Source of the DNA: Flavobacteriaceae bacterium
GTDB lineage: Bacteria; Bacteroidota; Bacteroidia; Flavobacteriales; Flavobacteriaceae
Assembly (NCBI GenBank): GCA_004762155.1
Contig: SIHP01000011.1
Coordinates: 1 to 64,000 of the forward strand
Length of the DNA: 64,000 nucleotides
Direction of reading: 5' to 3'
Below the pieces are notes generated by a model that was not told where the DNA came from, did no database searches, and saw only the letters and a program-made list of their open reading frames with translations. Below, piece by piece: positions 27,101 through 35,793 of this stretch (position 1 is its first letter; every line of letters begins with the position of its first letter). Made by a program: the position numbers and the translations under genes.

Positions 27101-27123
27101 ATTGTGATAAGTTTTGTTTTCAT
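24106..27123 (-). CDS. Large secreted TPR-repeat protein
   Basis: A 1005-residue exported protein. The signal peptide ends MPSWAQ near residue 25. Almost all of the rest is tetratricopeptide repeats; clear units include DAKEKFSGLLSSPIYGNDAR, YYYLGYAHYKQGDYETAIQ, YYHLGECYLKANKKTEALN and AHYYLAESYFNTNQKEASI. The arrangement resembles YbgF/BamD-type periplasmic scaffolds but is much longer. No catalytic motif is seen. It lies 4 bases upstream of the outer-membrane barrel gene, which points to a scaffold for that barrel. It is divergent from ftsE. Confidence 0.85.
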   Translation of the reverse strand: MKTKLITIKIIVFLCCFWVMPSWAQKTEIQTNFDSKFHHAINLYNNKAYAGAQKLFSEISENSNYFQNIKTDADFYDAMCAIKLNQDGADGKVIDFVKNHPYSSKKEKAFLNVGNYYFDNRNASYALKWYQKINPKTLTVAEKNELDYKMGYSLLVSNYLADAKEKFSGLLSSPIYGNDARYFFGYISYKQENYGEAEDSLVEVANDEAYKSKATYYLLDIAFKGGKFEKAVQIGEKIFPETKKKQKSNVAKIIGESYFNIGEYEKAIPYLKQYQGKEGRWNNTDYYYLGYAHYKQGDYETAIQNFNKIIGGNNKIAQNAYYHLGECYLKANKKTEALNAFKNAGEMSFDPTISADADLNYAKLSYESGNPYKSVPEVLKIYLAKYPLSPNKQEISELLITSYLHQQDYQGAIDYLQANQSPENDVLANEVSLYRGIQLFNEQKLKEALPHFLIATKSANNDIQNKAKFWMAETDYLLGNYKNALNGFLSINNLTIEEAKNIDYNIGYAYFKLKDYEKAAVYFKKFLDQRNESYDLNDDTLSRLGDSYYASKNYSKAIIAYQGIIEQGGNGADYASYQKAMSYGLSGKNQEKIKGLQTIVNDFQSSNLVDDALFQQASTYTSLGKSAKANAAYNELLDKFPKSSYAPSVLLRQGLLFYNEGKNTSALEKFKSIVKEYPNSNEAKQAVANARNVYVDIGKVNDYAVWVKDITFVNVTNSDIDNSTYEAAENKFLENNTTKAIEGFNTYLNGFPNGLHALKAHYYLAESYFNTNQKEASIAHYQHVIDKEKNQFTEKSLANLSQLFLEKEDWDNGIILLERLEKNANYSQNIIFAQSNLMKGYYEKEEYAKAVTYADKVLANGKIEQTVDEDAKIIIARAALKTEDYRTAEEYYEIVDQTASGELKAETLCYKAFFLNDAKIYDESNEVIQDLIANYSTYKYWGVKSYIIMAKNYYALKDAYQATYILDNVIKNFTQYKDLIEEAKNVLNEIKNKEAKTNESVNSQK

Positions 27124-27221
27124 AATTGTAATACTAATTTTTGTATAACGTTGTTTTTTTTGATTTGTTTGATTTTTTGGTCAAAAATAAAAAATGTAAT
27201 GGATAGACCAATAATAAATAA

Positions 27222-27229
27222 TAGATTTG
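27222..27229 (+). promoter_or_regulatory. Possible -7 element of ftsE
   Basis: TAGATTTG matches TAnnTTTG exactly and lies 15 bases before the ftsE start codon. No TTG is found at the usual -33 distance, so this is a weak call. Confidence 0.35.
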
Positions 27230-27244
27230 TAAAAATGTACTTTT

Positions 27245-27931
27245 ATGGAAAAACCAATTCTACGACTTGAAAATGCTGATATTTACCAACGTGATAACTT
27301 GGTTTTATCTAAAGTGAACTTTACTTTAAATAGAGGCGATTTTTATTATTTAATTGGTAAAACCGGAAGTGGTAAAAGTAGTCTATTAAAAACATTATAT
27401 GGCGATTTACAACTACAACGTGGTTTGGGAGATATTGTAGATTTTGATTTAAAGAAAATTGAAGAGAAAAATATTCCGTTTTTAAGAAGAAAGTTAGGTG
27501 TTGTTTTTCAGGATTTTAAATTGTTAAACGATAGAAATGTTTTTGATAATTTAGAGTTTGTATTAAAAGCAACTGGTTGGAAAGATAAAACAGAGCGTAA
27601 AGAAAAAATACACGAAGTTTTAGATAAAGTAGGTATGAAAGAAAAGTACTACAAAAAAACTTTTGAACTTTCTGGAGGAGAACAACAAAGAGTTGCTATT
27701 GCAAGAGCGTTATTGAATGATCCAGAATTAATTTTAGCAGATGAGCCAACTGGAAATCTAGATCCTAAAACGTCTTTAGAAGTAATGGAACTCTTAAATA
27801 AAATTCATTTAAGCGGAAAAACCATACTTATGGCTACACACGATTATCAGTTGATTGTAAAGTTTAAACAAAAAACAGTAAAATGCGAAGGAGGTAAGTT
27901 GTTTGAAGTAGTACAACAGGCTACTGTTTAA
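27245..27931 (+). CDS. ftsE: Cell-division ABC ATPase FtsE
   Basis: A 228-residue ABC ATPase. With FtsX it forms the inner-membrane complex that activates peptidoglycan hydrolases at the division site. The Walker A (IGKTGSGKSS), Q-loop (VVFQDFKLL), signature (LSGGEQQRVAIARAL), Walker B (LILADEPTGNLD) and switch His (MATHDYQ) are all present. The short length and the DFKLLNDRNVFDN stretch after the Q-loop favour FtsE over LolD. No ftsX lies nearby. It overlaps the convergent glycosyltransferase gene by 11 bases at the 3' end, with no terminator between them. Confidence 0.88.
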   Translation: MEKPILRLENADIYQRDNLVLSKVNFTLNRGDFYYLIGKTGSGKSSLLKTLYGDLQLQRGLGDIVDFDLKKIEEKNIPFLRRKLGVVFQDFKLLNDRNVFDNLEFVLKATGWKDKTERKEKIHEVLDKVGMKEKYYKKTFELSGGEQQRVAIARALLNDPELILADEPTGNLDPKTSLEVMELLNKIHLSGKTILMATHDYQLIVKFKQKTVKCEGGKLFEVVQQATV

Positions 27932-29030
27932 ATATAGCAGTAACTATTTTTTTTGCAGCGTTATTTGGATCGAAAGGCGTCAATGCCTTTTTACGTTGAT
28001 TAATAATATCTGAAGTGAAATCGGTATTTAATAATTGTGTTGTCTTTTTAATAAACTCTTGTTTTGTGTTAGCTAATTCACAACTATTTTCCAGGCCAGT
28101 ACCTAACAGTAGTTCATTGTTTCCAATAACAAATTTACCTTTATATAAAGCATTTAAAAGTTTTAGTTTTATGCCGGTATTCTGATAAGTGTAAAGTACA
28201 TTTATGTGTGCATTATTTAATAGAATATCTAATGTTTTGTTGTTTTCTAATTTTACAAACTGAATGTTTTCTGTTTTCTTGAGATTATTTAAAACTAGCG
28301 TAGGAGTAGTGCTACTCGCTATTTTTAAATTGAATTCAGTGTTTTTATAGACTTTAATTAAAAATAAAACGGCTTTAATATTGTCAGAAACCCGTAAATC
28401 TCCATGCCATAAAAGATATTTTTCTTTTTGTTTTGTATGTTGATGAAAAGTAGCGTCATGAAAAGCAGTAATATAAGTTGATTTTTGTCCGTAATTACTT
28501 AAAAAATAATCTTGCTCTAATTTAGATATAGAAAATATTCCTTTTGCCTTACTAAGATGCTTTTCAAAAAAAGAAAGTTTAATAGCTTCCGCGAAAAAAA
28601 ATATCTTTTTAAAGATGTTTTTTTCACTTTTTGATAAGCCATAAAAATATGTATGTTCTATATTGTGAGCTCTAAGATACGTGTCGTCAAATTTATCTTT
28701 AGCTAATATATAAGCCGAATGTAAGCCTTCAAATAAAATGGGAGCTTTGTTTTTATTGATGTTATAACTTACTTCTTTATGTGCTCTGCTTTTTACTCTA
28801 AATGGTAAAAAAGATAAAAAAGAAATCAGTGAATTCCCTCTTTTGTAGTAATAAACTTTTGCACAATATTTTTCCAATTCTGGTTGTTTCTCCTCATCTG
28901 TAAAAAAAGCATGTAAATAAATTTCTATACCTAATGCATGTAATTCTTTTATTTTGTAAAATACATCTATAATGCCACCATAGTTAGGTGGATAAGGAAT
29001 GTCAAAGGAGATAATGTGTAGTTTGTTCAT
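27921..29030 (-). CDS. Glycosyltransferase, GT4-like
   Basis: A 369-residue protein with the two-Rossmann layout of GT-B glycosyltransferases. The N-terminal nucleotide-like fold starts ISFDIPYPPNYGGIIDVFYK, with the PYPPNYGG loop seen in many GT4 enzymes. The C-terminal half has LLWHGDLRVSDNIKAVLFL and the GIKLKLLNALYKGKFVIGN region, where acceptor/donor contacts are usually found. The donor and acceptor are unknown. It converges on ftsE with an 11-base overlap. The divergent oxygenase and the next GT4 gene suggest a local glycan-modification group. Confidence 0.75.
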   Translation of the reverse strand: MNKLHIISFDIPYPPNYGGIIDVFYKIKELHALGIEIYLHAFFTDEEKQPELEKYCAKVYYYKRGNSLISFLSFLPFRVKSRAHKEVSYNINKNKAPILFEGLHSAYILAKDKFDDTYLRAHNIEHTYFYGLSKSEKNIFKKIFFFAEAIKLSFFEKHLSKAKGIFSISKLEQDYFLSNYGQKSTYITAFHDATFHQHTKQKEKYLLWHGDLRVSDNIKAVLFLIKVYKNTEFNLKIASSTTPTLVLNNLKKTENIQFVKLENNKTLDILLNNAHINVLYTYQNTGIKLKLLNALYKGKFVIGNNELLLGTGLENSCELANTKQEFIKKTTQLLNTDFTSDIINQRKKALTPFDPNNAAKKIVTAIFKQ

Positions 29031-29083
29031 CTAAATCAAAAATACTATTTTAAAATTAATACATTTACGTATTGAAACAAGTT

Positions 29084-29902
29084 ATGCAAACAAGAAAAGA
29101 AATAGCACATAATATTTATGAACGTTTATTATCTGAAAAAGAAAATTTAAAAACTCAATTTGAAGCTTCTAAAGATAGTATTGGTTATTTTTTTTTAGAT
29201 GATTTATTACCAAAAGATTTTGCTACTACGGTTTTTAATAAGTTTCCAGATGTATCTTCAGTAAAGCAACGAAAAAATTTAAGAGAATTTAAATACGTAG
29301 CTTATAAAATGAATGCGTATAATCCTTTGTTAAAAGAGGTGTTATATGCTTTTCAAGAAGATAAAGTTGTTGATTTAATTACTGAGGTTTGTGGTTTCAA
29401 AAATGTCTTTCCGGACAAACATTTATATGCCGGAGGATTGTCTTTAATGGGAAAAGATAATTTTTTAAATCCGCATATAGATAATTCTCATGATAAGGAT
29501 AGAAATCGATGGAGAGTTTTAAATTTATTGTATTATGTTTCCCCTGATTGGGAATTGGAAAATGGTGGTAATTTGGAGTTGTGGCAACATGGATTAGATG
29601 CAGGACCTACTGTAATTGAAAGTAAGTTTAATAGGTTAGCTGTTATGGTAACACATCAAAACTCTTGGCATTCTGTAAATAAAATTGAAGTAGATAAACT
29701 TCGTTGTTGTGTTTCTAATTATTATTTCTCAAATGAACCTAGTTTAGCTACTGATAAATTTCATGTAACGACTTTTAGAGGTAGACCAACAGAAAAATTA
29801 AAAGATTTTGTATTAAAAGCTGATGCTTCTTTAAGAGAAAGTGTTAGAAAGGTATTTAAAAAAGGAATTAGAGAAAATCCTCATCAATATAAAGATGAAT
29901 AG
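29084..29902 (+). CDS. 2OG-Fe(II) oxygenase
   Basis: A 272-residue non-haem iron oxygenase of the prolyl 4-hydroxylase-like group. The iron triad is visible: HID in NPHIDNSHD, and the distal His in HQNSWHSVNK. The 2-oxoglutarate-binding basic residue is likely in KLRCCVSNYYF. The core strand LNLLYYVSPDW and GGNLELW are typical. The substrate could be a protein side chain or a glycan; neighbouring glycosyltransferases make the latter possible. The ATG at 29084 is preferred over an in-frame TTG at 29072, which adds only four residues. Confidence 0.8.
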   Translation: MQTRKEIAHNIYERLLSEKENLKTQFEASKDSIGYFFLDDLLPKDFATTVFNKFPDVSSVKQRKNLREFKYVAYKMNAYNPLLKEVLYAFQEDKVVDLITEVCGFKNVFPDKHLYAGGLSLMGKDNFLNPHIDNSHDKDRNRWRVLNLLYYVSPDWELENGGNLELWQHGLDAGPTVIESKFNRLAVMVTHQNSWHSVNKIEVDKLRCCVSNYYFSNEPSLATDKFHVTTFRGRPTEKLKDFVLKADASLRESVRKVFKKGIRENPHQYKDE

Positions 29903-29909
29903 CTAGTTT

Positions 29910-30989
29910 TTAATTAAAAAGATCAAGTAGTCCTTGTTCATCTGTTTTCCAAATCAGTTCTTTTTTTGCCTTTTTTAAGTTGTCAGAAAAATCTTTTTTT
30001 AACATTGTTTCAATTTGTTTAGCAATTAATTTTGGCTTTCTATTACTTACGATTTCACCTACGTTATATTGTGTTACAATTTTTTTCATTTCTGGTAAAT
30101 CAGAAATCAAAATAGGAACTTCAGCTTGTATATAATCAAAAATTTTATTTGGTAAAGCGTACCGATAGTTTAAACCTAAATCTTCTTCCAAAGAAACTCC
30201 CAAAACAGCATTAGGTGTTGTTTTTCGTAGTTCATTAGGTGTAGTTTTTCCGTAAAAATGAACTTTATTTTTTAATTTTTTTTGAGTAACATAATGTTGT
30301 AAATCTGAAATAATATCACCTGAACCTACTATTAGTAACAAGTAATCATCAAGATAAGACATAGCATTTATTACTAATTCTAAACCACGACCAATATTTA
30401 CAGCTCCTTGATATATAATTATTTTTTTATTTGTATTTAAGAAGTTATTAGTTGTAATAACTTCTTGTTTAATGGGTAAATTTCGTACAACATTAAATTT
30501 TGTGTTGTAATTTTTATAATAATGATCGGCAATACTTTGGCAAACAGTATAACAGTTTTTAAGTTTTGGTATTAGTTGTTTTTCTAAAGTTAACCAAACT
30601 GCTTTCACTTTTTTTCTATTTACTAGTTCTGGAACTTCAGAAAATAGTTCATGGCTATCAAAAATTAATTTTTTACGTTGTAGTTTACTAATTAGAAAGT
30701 TGGGTAATAATGTGTCTAGATCATTGGAAAGTAATATGTTTTTTTTATTAAAAAGTAACACAAAAAAAAGTCTAATATTATATTCAGCATAAAATAAAAT
30801 TCCTTTGTTAAATACTAATTTAATTCTTTTTGTTCTATAAAGCCTATTTAATTTTATAGAAGAATTTTTAGGATAGTTTCTTCCTATTAACAAAATATCA
30901 AAACCGTTTTTGTGTAAGCTATTACATACTTTTTCTACTCTCTGGTCAGTAATTAAGTTATTGGAAACAGAAATTATTATTTTTTTCAA
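29910..30989 (-). CDS. Glycosyltransferase family 4
   Basis: A 359-residue GT-B glycosyltransferase. The N-terminus IIISVSNNLITDQRVEKVCN and the middle IIYQGAVNIGRGLELVINAM followed by LLIVGSGD are typical of GT4, and the donor-site Glu pair appears in the region GVSLEEDLGLNYRYALPNKI. The only start in the right place is TTG at 30989 (MKKIIISVSN), and the alignment with such proteins supports it. The gene is convergent with the oxygenase gene, 7 bases from its stop. The product glycan is unknown. Confidence 0.82.
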   Translation of the reverse strand: MKKIIISVSNNLITDQRVEKVCNSLHKNGFDILLIGRNYPKNSSIKLNRLYRTKRIKLVFNKGILFYAEYNIRLFFVLLFNKKNILLSNDLDTLLPNFLISKLQRKKLIFDSHELFSEVPELVNRKKVKAVWLTLEKQLIPKLKNCYTVCQSIADHYYKNYNTKFNVVRNLPIKQEVITTNNFLNTNKKIIIYQGAVNIGRGLELVINAMSYLDDYLLLIVGSGDIISDLQHYVTQKKLKNKVHFYGKTTPNELRKTTPNAVLGVSLEEDLGLNYRYALPNKIFDYIQAEVPILISDLPEMKKIVTQYNVGEIVSNRKPKLIAKQIETMLKKDFSDNLKKAKKELIWKTDEQGLLDLFN

Positions 30990-31022
30990 AAGGTAAAATT
31001 TTATCGAAGATAAAAAAGAAAA

Positions 31023-31044
31023 CCCACTTCAAGAATGAAGTGGG
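31023..31044 (-). terminator. Terminator of the GNAT gene at 31160
   Basis: CCCACTTC and GAAGTGGG form an 8-bp stem. On the minus strand it is followed by TTTTCTTTTTT. It lies 116 bases after the stop of the GNAT gene and before the start of the GT4 gene. Confidence 0.75.
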
Positions 31045-31159
31045 AAAATTGCTATGAAAAACTATGAAAAAGAAACATATTATAATGTTCCTTGTTTATT
31101 AAGACGTTATTTAATTAAAAAACTTACGGCTTGTTTTTGATTTAACACTTTTTTAAGTT

Positions 31160-31642
31160 TTAAAGCTTTTTTAGCATCCAAATATCACAAGATGTATGCC
31201 CTGATTCACCTAATGGTTTTTCTAATTTTTTAAAGCCTTCTAAGATATACATTTCTATTGCTTTTGCATATATAGGTAGGCTTTCTAGGTATATTTCTGT
31301 ATAACCTAATTCCTTTGCACTGTAAATAGTCTTTTGCATTAGCGTTTTGCCAATCCCCATTCCTCTTGTGTCTTTTGATAAATAAAATTTAACCAGTTCA
31401 GCACAGTTTTTATGTAATCCTTTTGTTGGGTAAATTCCACAACAGCCAACAGCGTTATTTTCTATTTCAGCAATCCAAAGAATAGATTTAGGCGTTTTAA
31501 ACAATTGACTCAAATCATCTGTTGTTGGGTCTGAATATACAGTTCCTTCTTTAGGAGCATCATGCTCTTCAAAAACAGTACGAATCATTTGTGCTAATGC
31601 TACATTGTCTTTAGATTCAATTTTTCTATAAGTAGTTTTCAA
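31160..31642 (-). CDS. GNAT family N-acetyltransferase
   Basis: A 160-residue acetyltransferase with a complete GNAT core. The central strands are ILWIAEIENNAVGCCGIYP and the acetyl-CoA loop is DTRGMGIGKTLMQKTI (RGxGxG/A). It ends with the fold-closing EIYLESLPIYAKAIEMYILEGF. The start is TTG at 31642; no ATG fits. The substrate is unknown. It is divergent from the M48 peptidase gene, with 44 bases between starts. Confidence 0.85.
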   Translation of the reverse strand: MKTTYRKIESKDNVALAQMIRTVFEEHDAPKEGTVYSDPTTDDLSQLFKTPKSILWIAEIENNAVGCCGIYPTKGLHKNCAELVKFYLSKDTRGMGIGKTLMQKTIYSAKELGYTEIYLESLPIYAKAIEMYILEGFKKLEKPLGESGHTSCDIWMLKKL

Positions 31643-31686
31643 TTATATGTGTTTTTTTATGAAATTTAACAGTATTTTTGTACCCT

Positions 31687-33024
31687 ATGAAAAATATAAA
31701 ATTAAAAAGTATTATTATACTTTTTCTCCTCTTTTTTGTTTTTGACTTGAGTTCTCAGGTATACATACCCAAAAATAAGCAGCTTATTTTAGATGATTTA
31801 GAAAAAAGATATGATAATTCCGTTTCAGAGTTTAGTGGTAATTATAAATCTAAAGTAAAGAAAGAATTTAAGAAGAGAAAAGAATATATAGAGGAAACAT
31901 TACTAGATAGTGTATTTGTTTTTGATCATAAATATGATACGTATTTGGAAGGTGTTTTAAAGAATATAAAAAAAGCTAATCCAAATTTAGATATTGAAAA
32001 CTATTTTTTCTTGTTTAATAGAGATCCATCACCAAATGCTTCTTGTTTTGGAAATGGTTTTTTTATGTTGAATTTAGGCTTGTTTAATTTTTTAAAAAGC
32101 GAAGATGAATTAGCCTTTATTATTTGCCACGAAATAGCGCATCAAAAGTTAAATCATGTTAACGAGAGTATCAAAAAAAGAATTTACAAGGCAAATTCAA
32201 AAGAAATAAAGAAAAAAATAAGAGCATCAAAAGCTAGTGTATATGGAAGAAGTAATGCAGCAAGGTTGTTATTAAAAGAATTAAGCTATGGAATGTTTAA
32301 GAACTCAAGAAAAAGTGAGTTTGAAGCAGATTCTCTAGGGTATGAGATTTTTAAAAACACAGCATATAACTTAAGAGCAACTGCTAATTCATTAGAGAAT
32401 ATAAAAAGTATAGAAGATAAAGGTGTATTTAAAACTGAAATAAAAATAGATAGTTTGTTAAGTTTTGATGAATATCCCTTTAAAAAATATTGGCTAGATG
32501 AGGAAGAAGCTATGTTTGGATTGGAAGAAAGAATTGACGATTATCAATGGGATAAAGATTCTTTAAAAACGCATCCTGATATAGAAGAAAGAATTCTAAA
32601 ACTAAAATCGTTGTCTATAATAGACAACACAAAAACGATTGATTTTGATGATATTAAAAGTTATGTAAAAAATCAACAACTAAAATCGCTTTTATATTTT
32701 GGTAATATTGATGTTGCATTATATATCTTATTAGAAGATTTACAAGAGGAAAAAGAAAATGATTTTACAGTAATTAAATTAATAGAAAGTTTTAAGGAGA
32801 TATATAAATTGAAAAACAAACATCAATTGGGTAAAAAAATACCTCAAAGCTCACCTTTTACAAAAGAAAAGAATTTAAACTCCTTGCGAGTATTTATCCA
32901 TAATCTGGAAATCAAAGAAACCAGAAAAATTGGATATCAATTATGTTTGAAATATGATAAACTTTATGGGGGTGATGAAGACTTTCGAGAATTAAAAAAC
33001 TATTTTGAAAAACTAAATAATTAG
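31687..33024 (+). CDS. M48 family metallopeptidase, secreted
   Basis: A 445-residue zinc peptidase. The signal sequence is residues about 5-22 (IIILFLLFFVFDLSSQ). The M48 active site IICHEIAHQKLNH (HExxH) lies near residue 155, and the third ligand is the Glu in SEFEADSLGYEI. After the peptidase domain there is about 200 residues of helical sequence of unknown role. Related periplasmic proteins include BepA/LoiP, which act on misfolded outer-membrane proteins; that function is only an analogy. The ATG at 31687 is preferred to a TTG three codons upstream. The secreted protein gene 6 bases downstream is probably in the same operon. Confidence 0.85.
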   Translation: MKNIKLKSIIILFLLFFVFDLSSQVYIPKNKQLILDDLEKRYDNSVSEFSGNYKSKVKKEFKKRKEYIEETLLDSVFVFDHKYDTYLEGVLKNIKKANPNLDIENYFFLFNRDPSPNASCFGNGFFMLNLGLFNFLKSEDELAFIICHEIAHQKLNHVNESIKKRIYKANSKEIKKKIRASKASVYGRSNAARLLLKELSYGMFKNSRKSEFEADSLGYEIFKNTAYNLRATANSLENIKSIEDKGVFKTEIKIDSLLSFDEYPFKKYWLDEEEAMFGLEERIDDYQWDKDSLKTHPDIEERILKLKSLSIIDNTKTIDFDDIKSYVKNQQLKSLLYFGNIDVALYILLEDLQEEKENDFTVIKLIESFKEIYKLKNKHQLGKKIPQSSPFTKEKNLNSLRVFIHNLEIKETRKIGYQLCLKYDKLYGGDEDFRELKNYFEKLNN

Positions 33025-33030
33025 AATAAA

Positions 33031-34563
33031 ATGAAGAGAAAATTATGTTATTTGTTGATTTTAATTTGTGCCAATTTGCTTACAGCACAAATTAAAACTA
33101 TTGAGAATATGGTAGAGTTTAAAGTAGCAAACTCTGGAGCATTTGTAGATGACAATAATGTTGCAGATGGATATTACTTGTTTTATCAAGTGGATAAACT
33201 AAAAAAAGGTATGCGTGAATATGCCATTGATGTTTTAGATAAAAATTTAAATGATGTTGCTACTAAGAAGGTTATCGTAAGTAAAAGAACTATGCTATTA
33301 GATAAGGCTTTTAATAACGAGGCAATGATGTTTGCTTTTTATGACTATAAAGAAAAAGAATTAACATTAAAAAGTTTTGATAAAAAAGTAAACGCAAAAG
33401 AGGATATTGTTATTCAAGTAGATAAAAAAATAGATAAAAATTTTCAAATGCAATGGAAAATGGGAGGTTTAGATGCTTTATTAAACCCCGTTAAAAACAA
33501 AGGCTTTGTTTTAATCAATGGAAATTCAGAAGGAAAAGGTTTGGGCTATGAAGTAACATTTTATCCTTCAAATGAAAACTATACTAAATGGAGTTATAAA
33601 TTTGTACCAGAAGAGAGAGGTATTTATAATATTACGCCATTGGCATTTGGTAAAGACTATATTGTTTTAATAGAAATAAAATCAAAAAAGATGTCTATTA
33701 AAAAGGAATATAAAACTATAGTTTTAGATACAAACACAGGTGAAAAATTATTTGAAAAACCTTATGATAAAAATGATCCTAAATTAATGAGTAATTCATT
33801 TATTTCAGAATCCAATAAAGTTTCTGTATTAGGTCAATATTATGAACCAAATGCTAAGTTAACTAAAGCGCAAAGTTTAGGTCTATATGTGGATGTTTTT
33901 AACACCAATGGAGAGGTAGAGTTTACAAAGAAAATCTCTTGGCAAGAAGATGTAGCTAAGTTTTTACCAGTTAAAGATAATAACAAATTGAAGGATATTG
34001 GTTTTATCTTTTTTCATGACATTTTAAAAACAAATTCAGGCGAATATTATGCAATAGGTGAACAGTATAAAAAAACTGTTAGTGCGCTCGGAATGGCAAG
34101 TGCTATTATGGGAGGAGGAAATGCAGTTACTCAATTAACTATTAAGGATATTTATATTTTTAAGTTTGATAAAGATTTTAATTTAACAGATGTTAAAACA
34201 TATGAAAAAGGAATTTCGCGAGTTCCTAATCTTGTAGATTATGGGAGTCCACAGTTTAGTGCTTTTATAATTAAGGCACTTGGAGGATTTGACTATATTT
34301 ATACTCAAATAGATAAAAAGAGAGATCGTTTTTATGCTAATTTTATTGATTATGAAAGAGGAGGTAAAGGAGAAAAAAGTAAACTAGTTTTTAAAACACT
34401 TATTCATGATGAAGGAACTTTATCAGAAGATAAAATAACTTTACCTAAAAAAGCAAGGTATTTTAGAGTTTATCCTGCAAAAGTAGGTCATGTTTTACTT
34501 TTAGAGTATAATAAAAAAGAAAAGAAAACAGAGTTACATTTAGAAAAATTAAACATTAAATAA
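33031..34563 (+). CDS. Secreted protein of unknown function
   Basis: A 510-residue protein with a signal peptide ending NLLTAQ (about 1-20). I do not recognise a domain. The sequence is rich in beta-strand-like segments such as GYYLFYQVDKLKKGMREYAI and KDYIVLIEIKSKKMSIK, which suggests repeated blades, perhaps a propeller-like fold; this is a guess. It follows the M48 peptidase by 6 bases and is likely co-transcribed, so it may be a partner of that envelope peptidase. A bidirectional terminator follows. Confidence 0.7.
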   Translation: MKRKLCYLLILICANLLTAQIKTIENMVEFKVANSGAFVDDNNVADGYYLFYQVDKLKKGMREYAIDVLDKNLNDVATKKVIVSKRTMLLDKAFNNEAMMFAFYDYKEKELTLKSFDKKVNAKEDIVIQVDKKIDKNFQMQWKMGGLDALLNPVKNKGFVLINGNSEGKGLGYEVTFYPSNENYTKWSYKFVPEERGIYNITPLAFGKDYIVLIEIKSKKMSIKKEYKTIVLDTNTGEKLFEKPYDKNDPKLMSNSFISESNKVSVLGQYYEPNAKLTKAQSLGLYVDVFNTNGEVEFTKKISWQEDVAKFLPVKDNNKLKDIGFIFFHDILKTNSGEYYAIGEQYKKTVSALGMASAIMGGGNAVTQLTIKDIYIFKFDKDFNLTDVKTYEKGISRVPNLVDYGSPQFSAFIIKALGGFDYIYTQIDKKRDRFYANFIDYERGGKGEKSKLVFKTLIHDEGTLSEDKITLPKKARYFRVYPAKVGHVLLLEYNKKEKKTELHLEKLNIK

Positions 34564-34576
34564 GTTTAAACAATAA

Positions 34577-34618
34577 TAAAAAAAGCCTAAGATTTATTAA
34601 ATCTTAGGCTTTTTTTAT
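34577..34618. terminator. Bidirectional terminator
   Basis: AAAAAGCCTAAGATTT and AAATCTTAGGCTTTTT form a 16-bp stem with the short loop ATT and T-runs on both strands. It sits between the convergent secreted-protein gene and mdh. Confidence 0.9.
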
Positions 34619-34632
34619 TATTAAAGCTTTTT

Positions 34633-35556
34633 TTAAGCTAGTGCTTTGTTGTTATTTTTAACCGCTTCGGCAGAAGAAGCTAAATGTTCTTTTTCAGCAT
34701 CGCTTAAGTTAATTTCAACGATACTTTCGATTCCATCTTTACCTAAGACAACAGGAACTCCGATACATAAACCAGATAATCCGTATTCTCCATCTAATAA
34801 AGCAGAACAAGGGAAGATCTTTTTAGTATCACAAGCAATCGCTTGAACCATTCCAGAAACAGCAGCTCCAGGAGCATACCAAGCAGAAGTACCTAATAAA
34901 CCAGTTAAGGTTGCACCACCAACTTTAGTAGCTTGTTTTACTTCTTCTAATCTTTCTTCTGATAAAAACTCAGAAACAGGAACAGAGTTACGAGTAGCTA
35001 AACGAGTTAAAGGAACCATTCCTTTATCAGAGTGACCACCAATAACCATTCCATCAACATCAGAAATAGGAGCACCTAAAGCTTCAGCCAAACGATATTT
35101 GAAACGAGCAGAATCTAAAGCTCCACCCATACCAATAATTCTGTTTTTAGGTAAACCTGTTGATTGGTGAACTAAATACGTCATTGTATCCATTGGATTA
35201 GAAACAACAATGATAATAGTATTAGGAGAGTTTTCAACTAAACTAGCCGATACAGATTTAACAATACCAGCGTTAATACCTAATAATTCATCACGAGACA
35301 TTCCTGGTTTACGTGCAATACCAGAAGTAATAACACAAACGTCAGAATTTGCAGTTTTGCTATAATCTCCAGTCACACCAGTAATTTTAGTATCAAAACC
35401 ATTTAAAGAAGCAGTTTGCATTAAATCCATTGCTTTACCTTCAGCAAAACCTTCTTTAATGTCTACTAATACTACTTCTGATGCGAAATTTTTAATAGCA
35501 ATATACTCAGCACAACTTGCACCTACAGCACCTGCTCCAACAACTGTTACTTTCAT
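34633..35556 (-). CDS. mdh: Malate dehydrogenase
   Basis: A 307-residue NAD-dependent malate dehydrogenase of the lactate-dehydrogenase-like type; it interconverts malate and oxaloacetate in the citric acid cycle. The nucleotide loop is at the very start (VTVVGAGAVGASCAEYIA), the substrate-binding Arg lies in ARKPGMSRDELL, and the catalytic His in VIGGHSDKGMVPL. IIGMGGALDSARFKYRLAEAL is typical. The start at 35556 puts the Rossmann motif at residue 2; the longer in-frame ORF adds hydrophobic residues outside the family alignment. It seems to be monocistronic. Confidence 0.95.
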   Translation of the reverse strand: MKVTVVGAGAVGASCAEYIAIKNFASEVVLVDIKEGFAEGKAMDLMQTASLNGFDTKITGVTGDYSKTANSDVCVITSGIARKPGMSRDELLGINAGIVKSVSASLVENSPNTIIIVVSNPMDTMTYLVHQSTGLPKNRIIGMGGALDSARFKYRLAEALGAPISDVDGMVIGGHSDKGMVPLTRLATRNSVPVSEFLSEERLEEVKQATKVGGATLTGLLGTSAWYAPGAAVSGMVQAIACDTKKIFPCSALLDGEYGLSGLCIGVPVVLGKDGIESIVEINLSDAEKEHLASSAEAVKNNNKALA

Positions 35557-35629
35557 TTTATATGTTTTTTTATTGAAAATTATTAATAAGATACACAAAA
35601 GTAGGTATTTGACTATTTATATAAAAGTA

Positions 35630-35657
35630 AAACACCACCGAAATGTTGGTGGTGTTT
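35630..35657 (-). terminator. Terminator of the DUF6588 gene
   Basis: AAACACCACC and GGTGGTGTTT form a perfect 10-bp stem. On the minus strand it is followed by a T-rich run, 137 bases after the stop of the DUF6588 gene and ahead of mdh. Confidence 0.7.
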
Positions 35658-35793
35658 AGTTTATAACAAACTATTATTTATAAGTGTATATTTTTAAATT
35701 TTTATATAAAAAAAAATGGCTGTGTTTTTTTAGGTTTCAAGAATAAATAGATACTTCTTGCAAAAGAATATTTAAACTGAGATCAGTTATAGT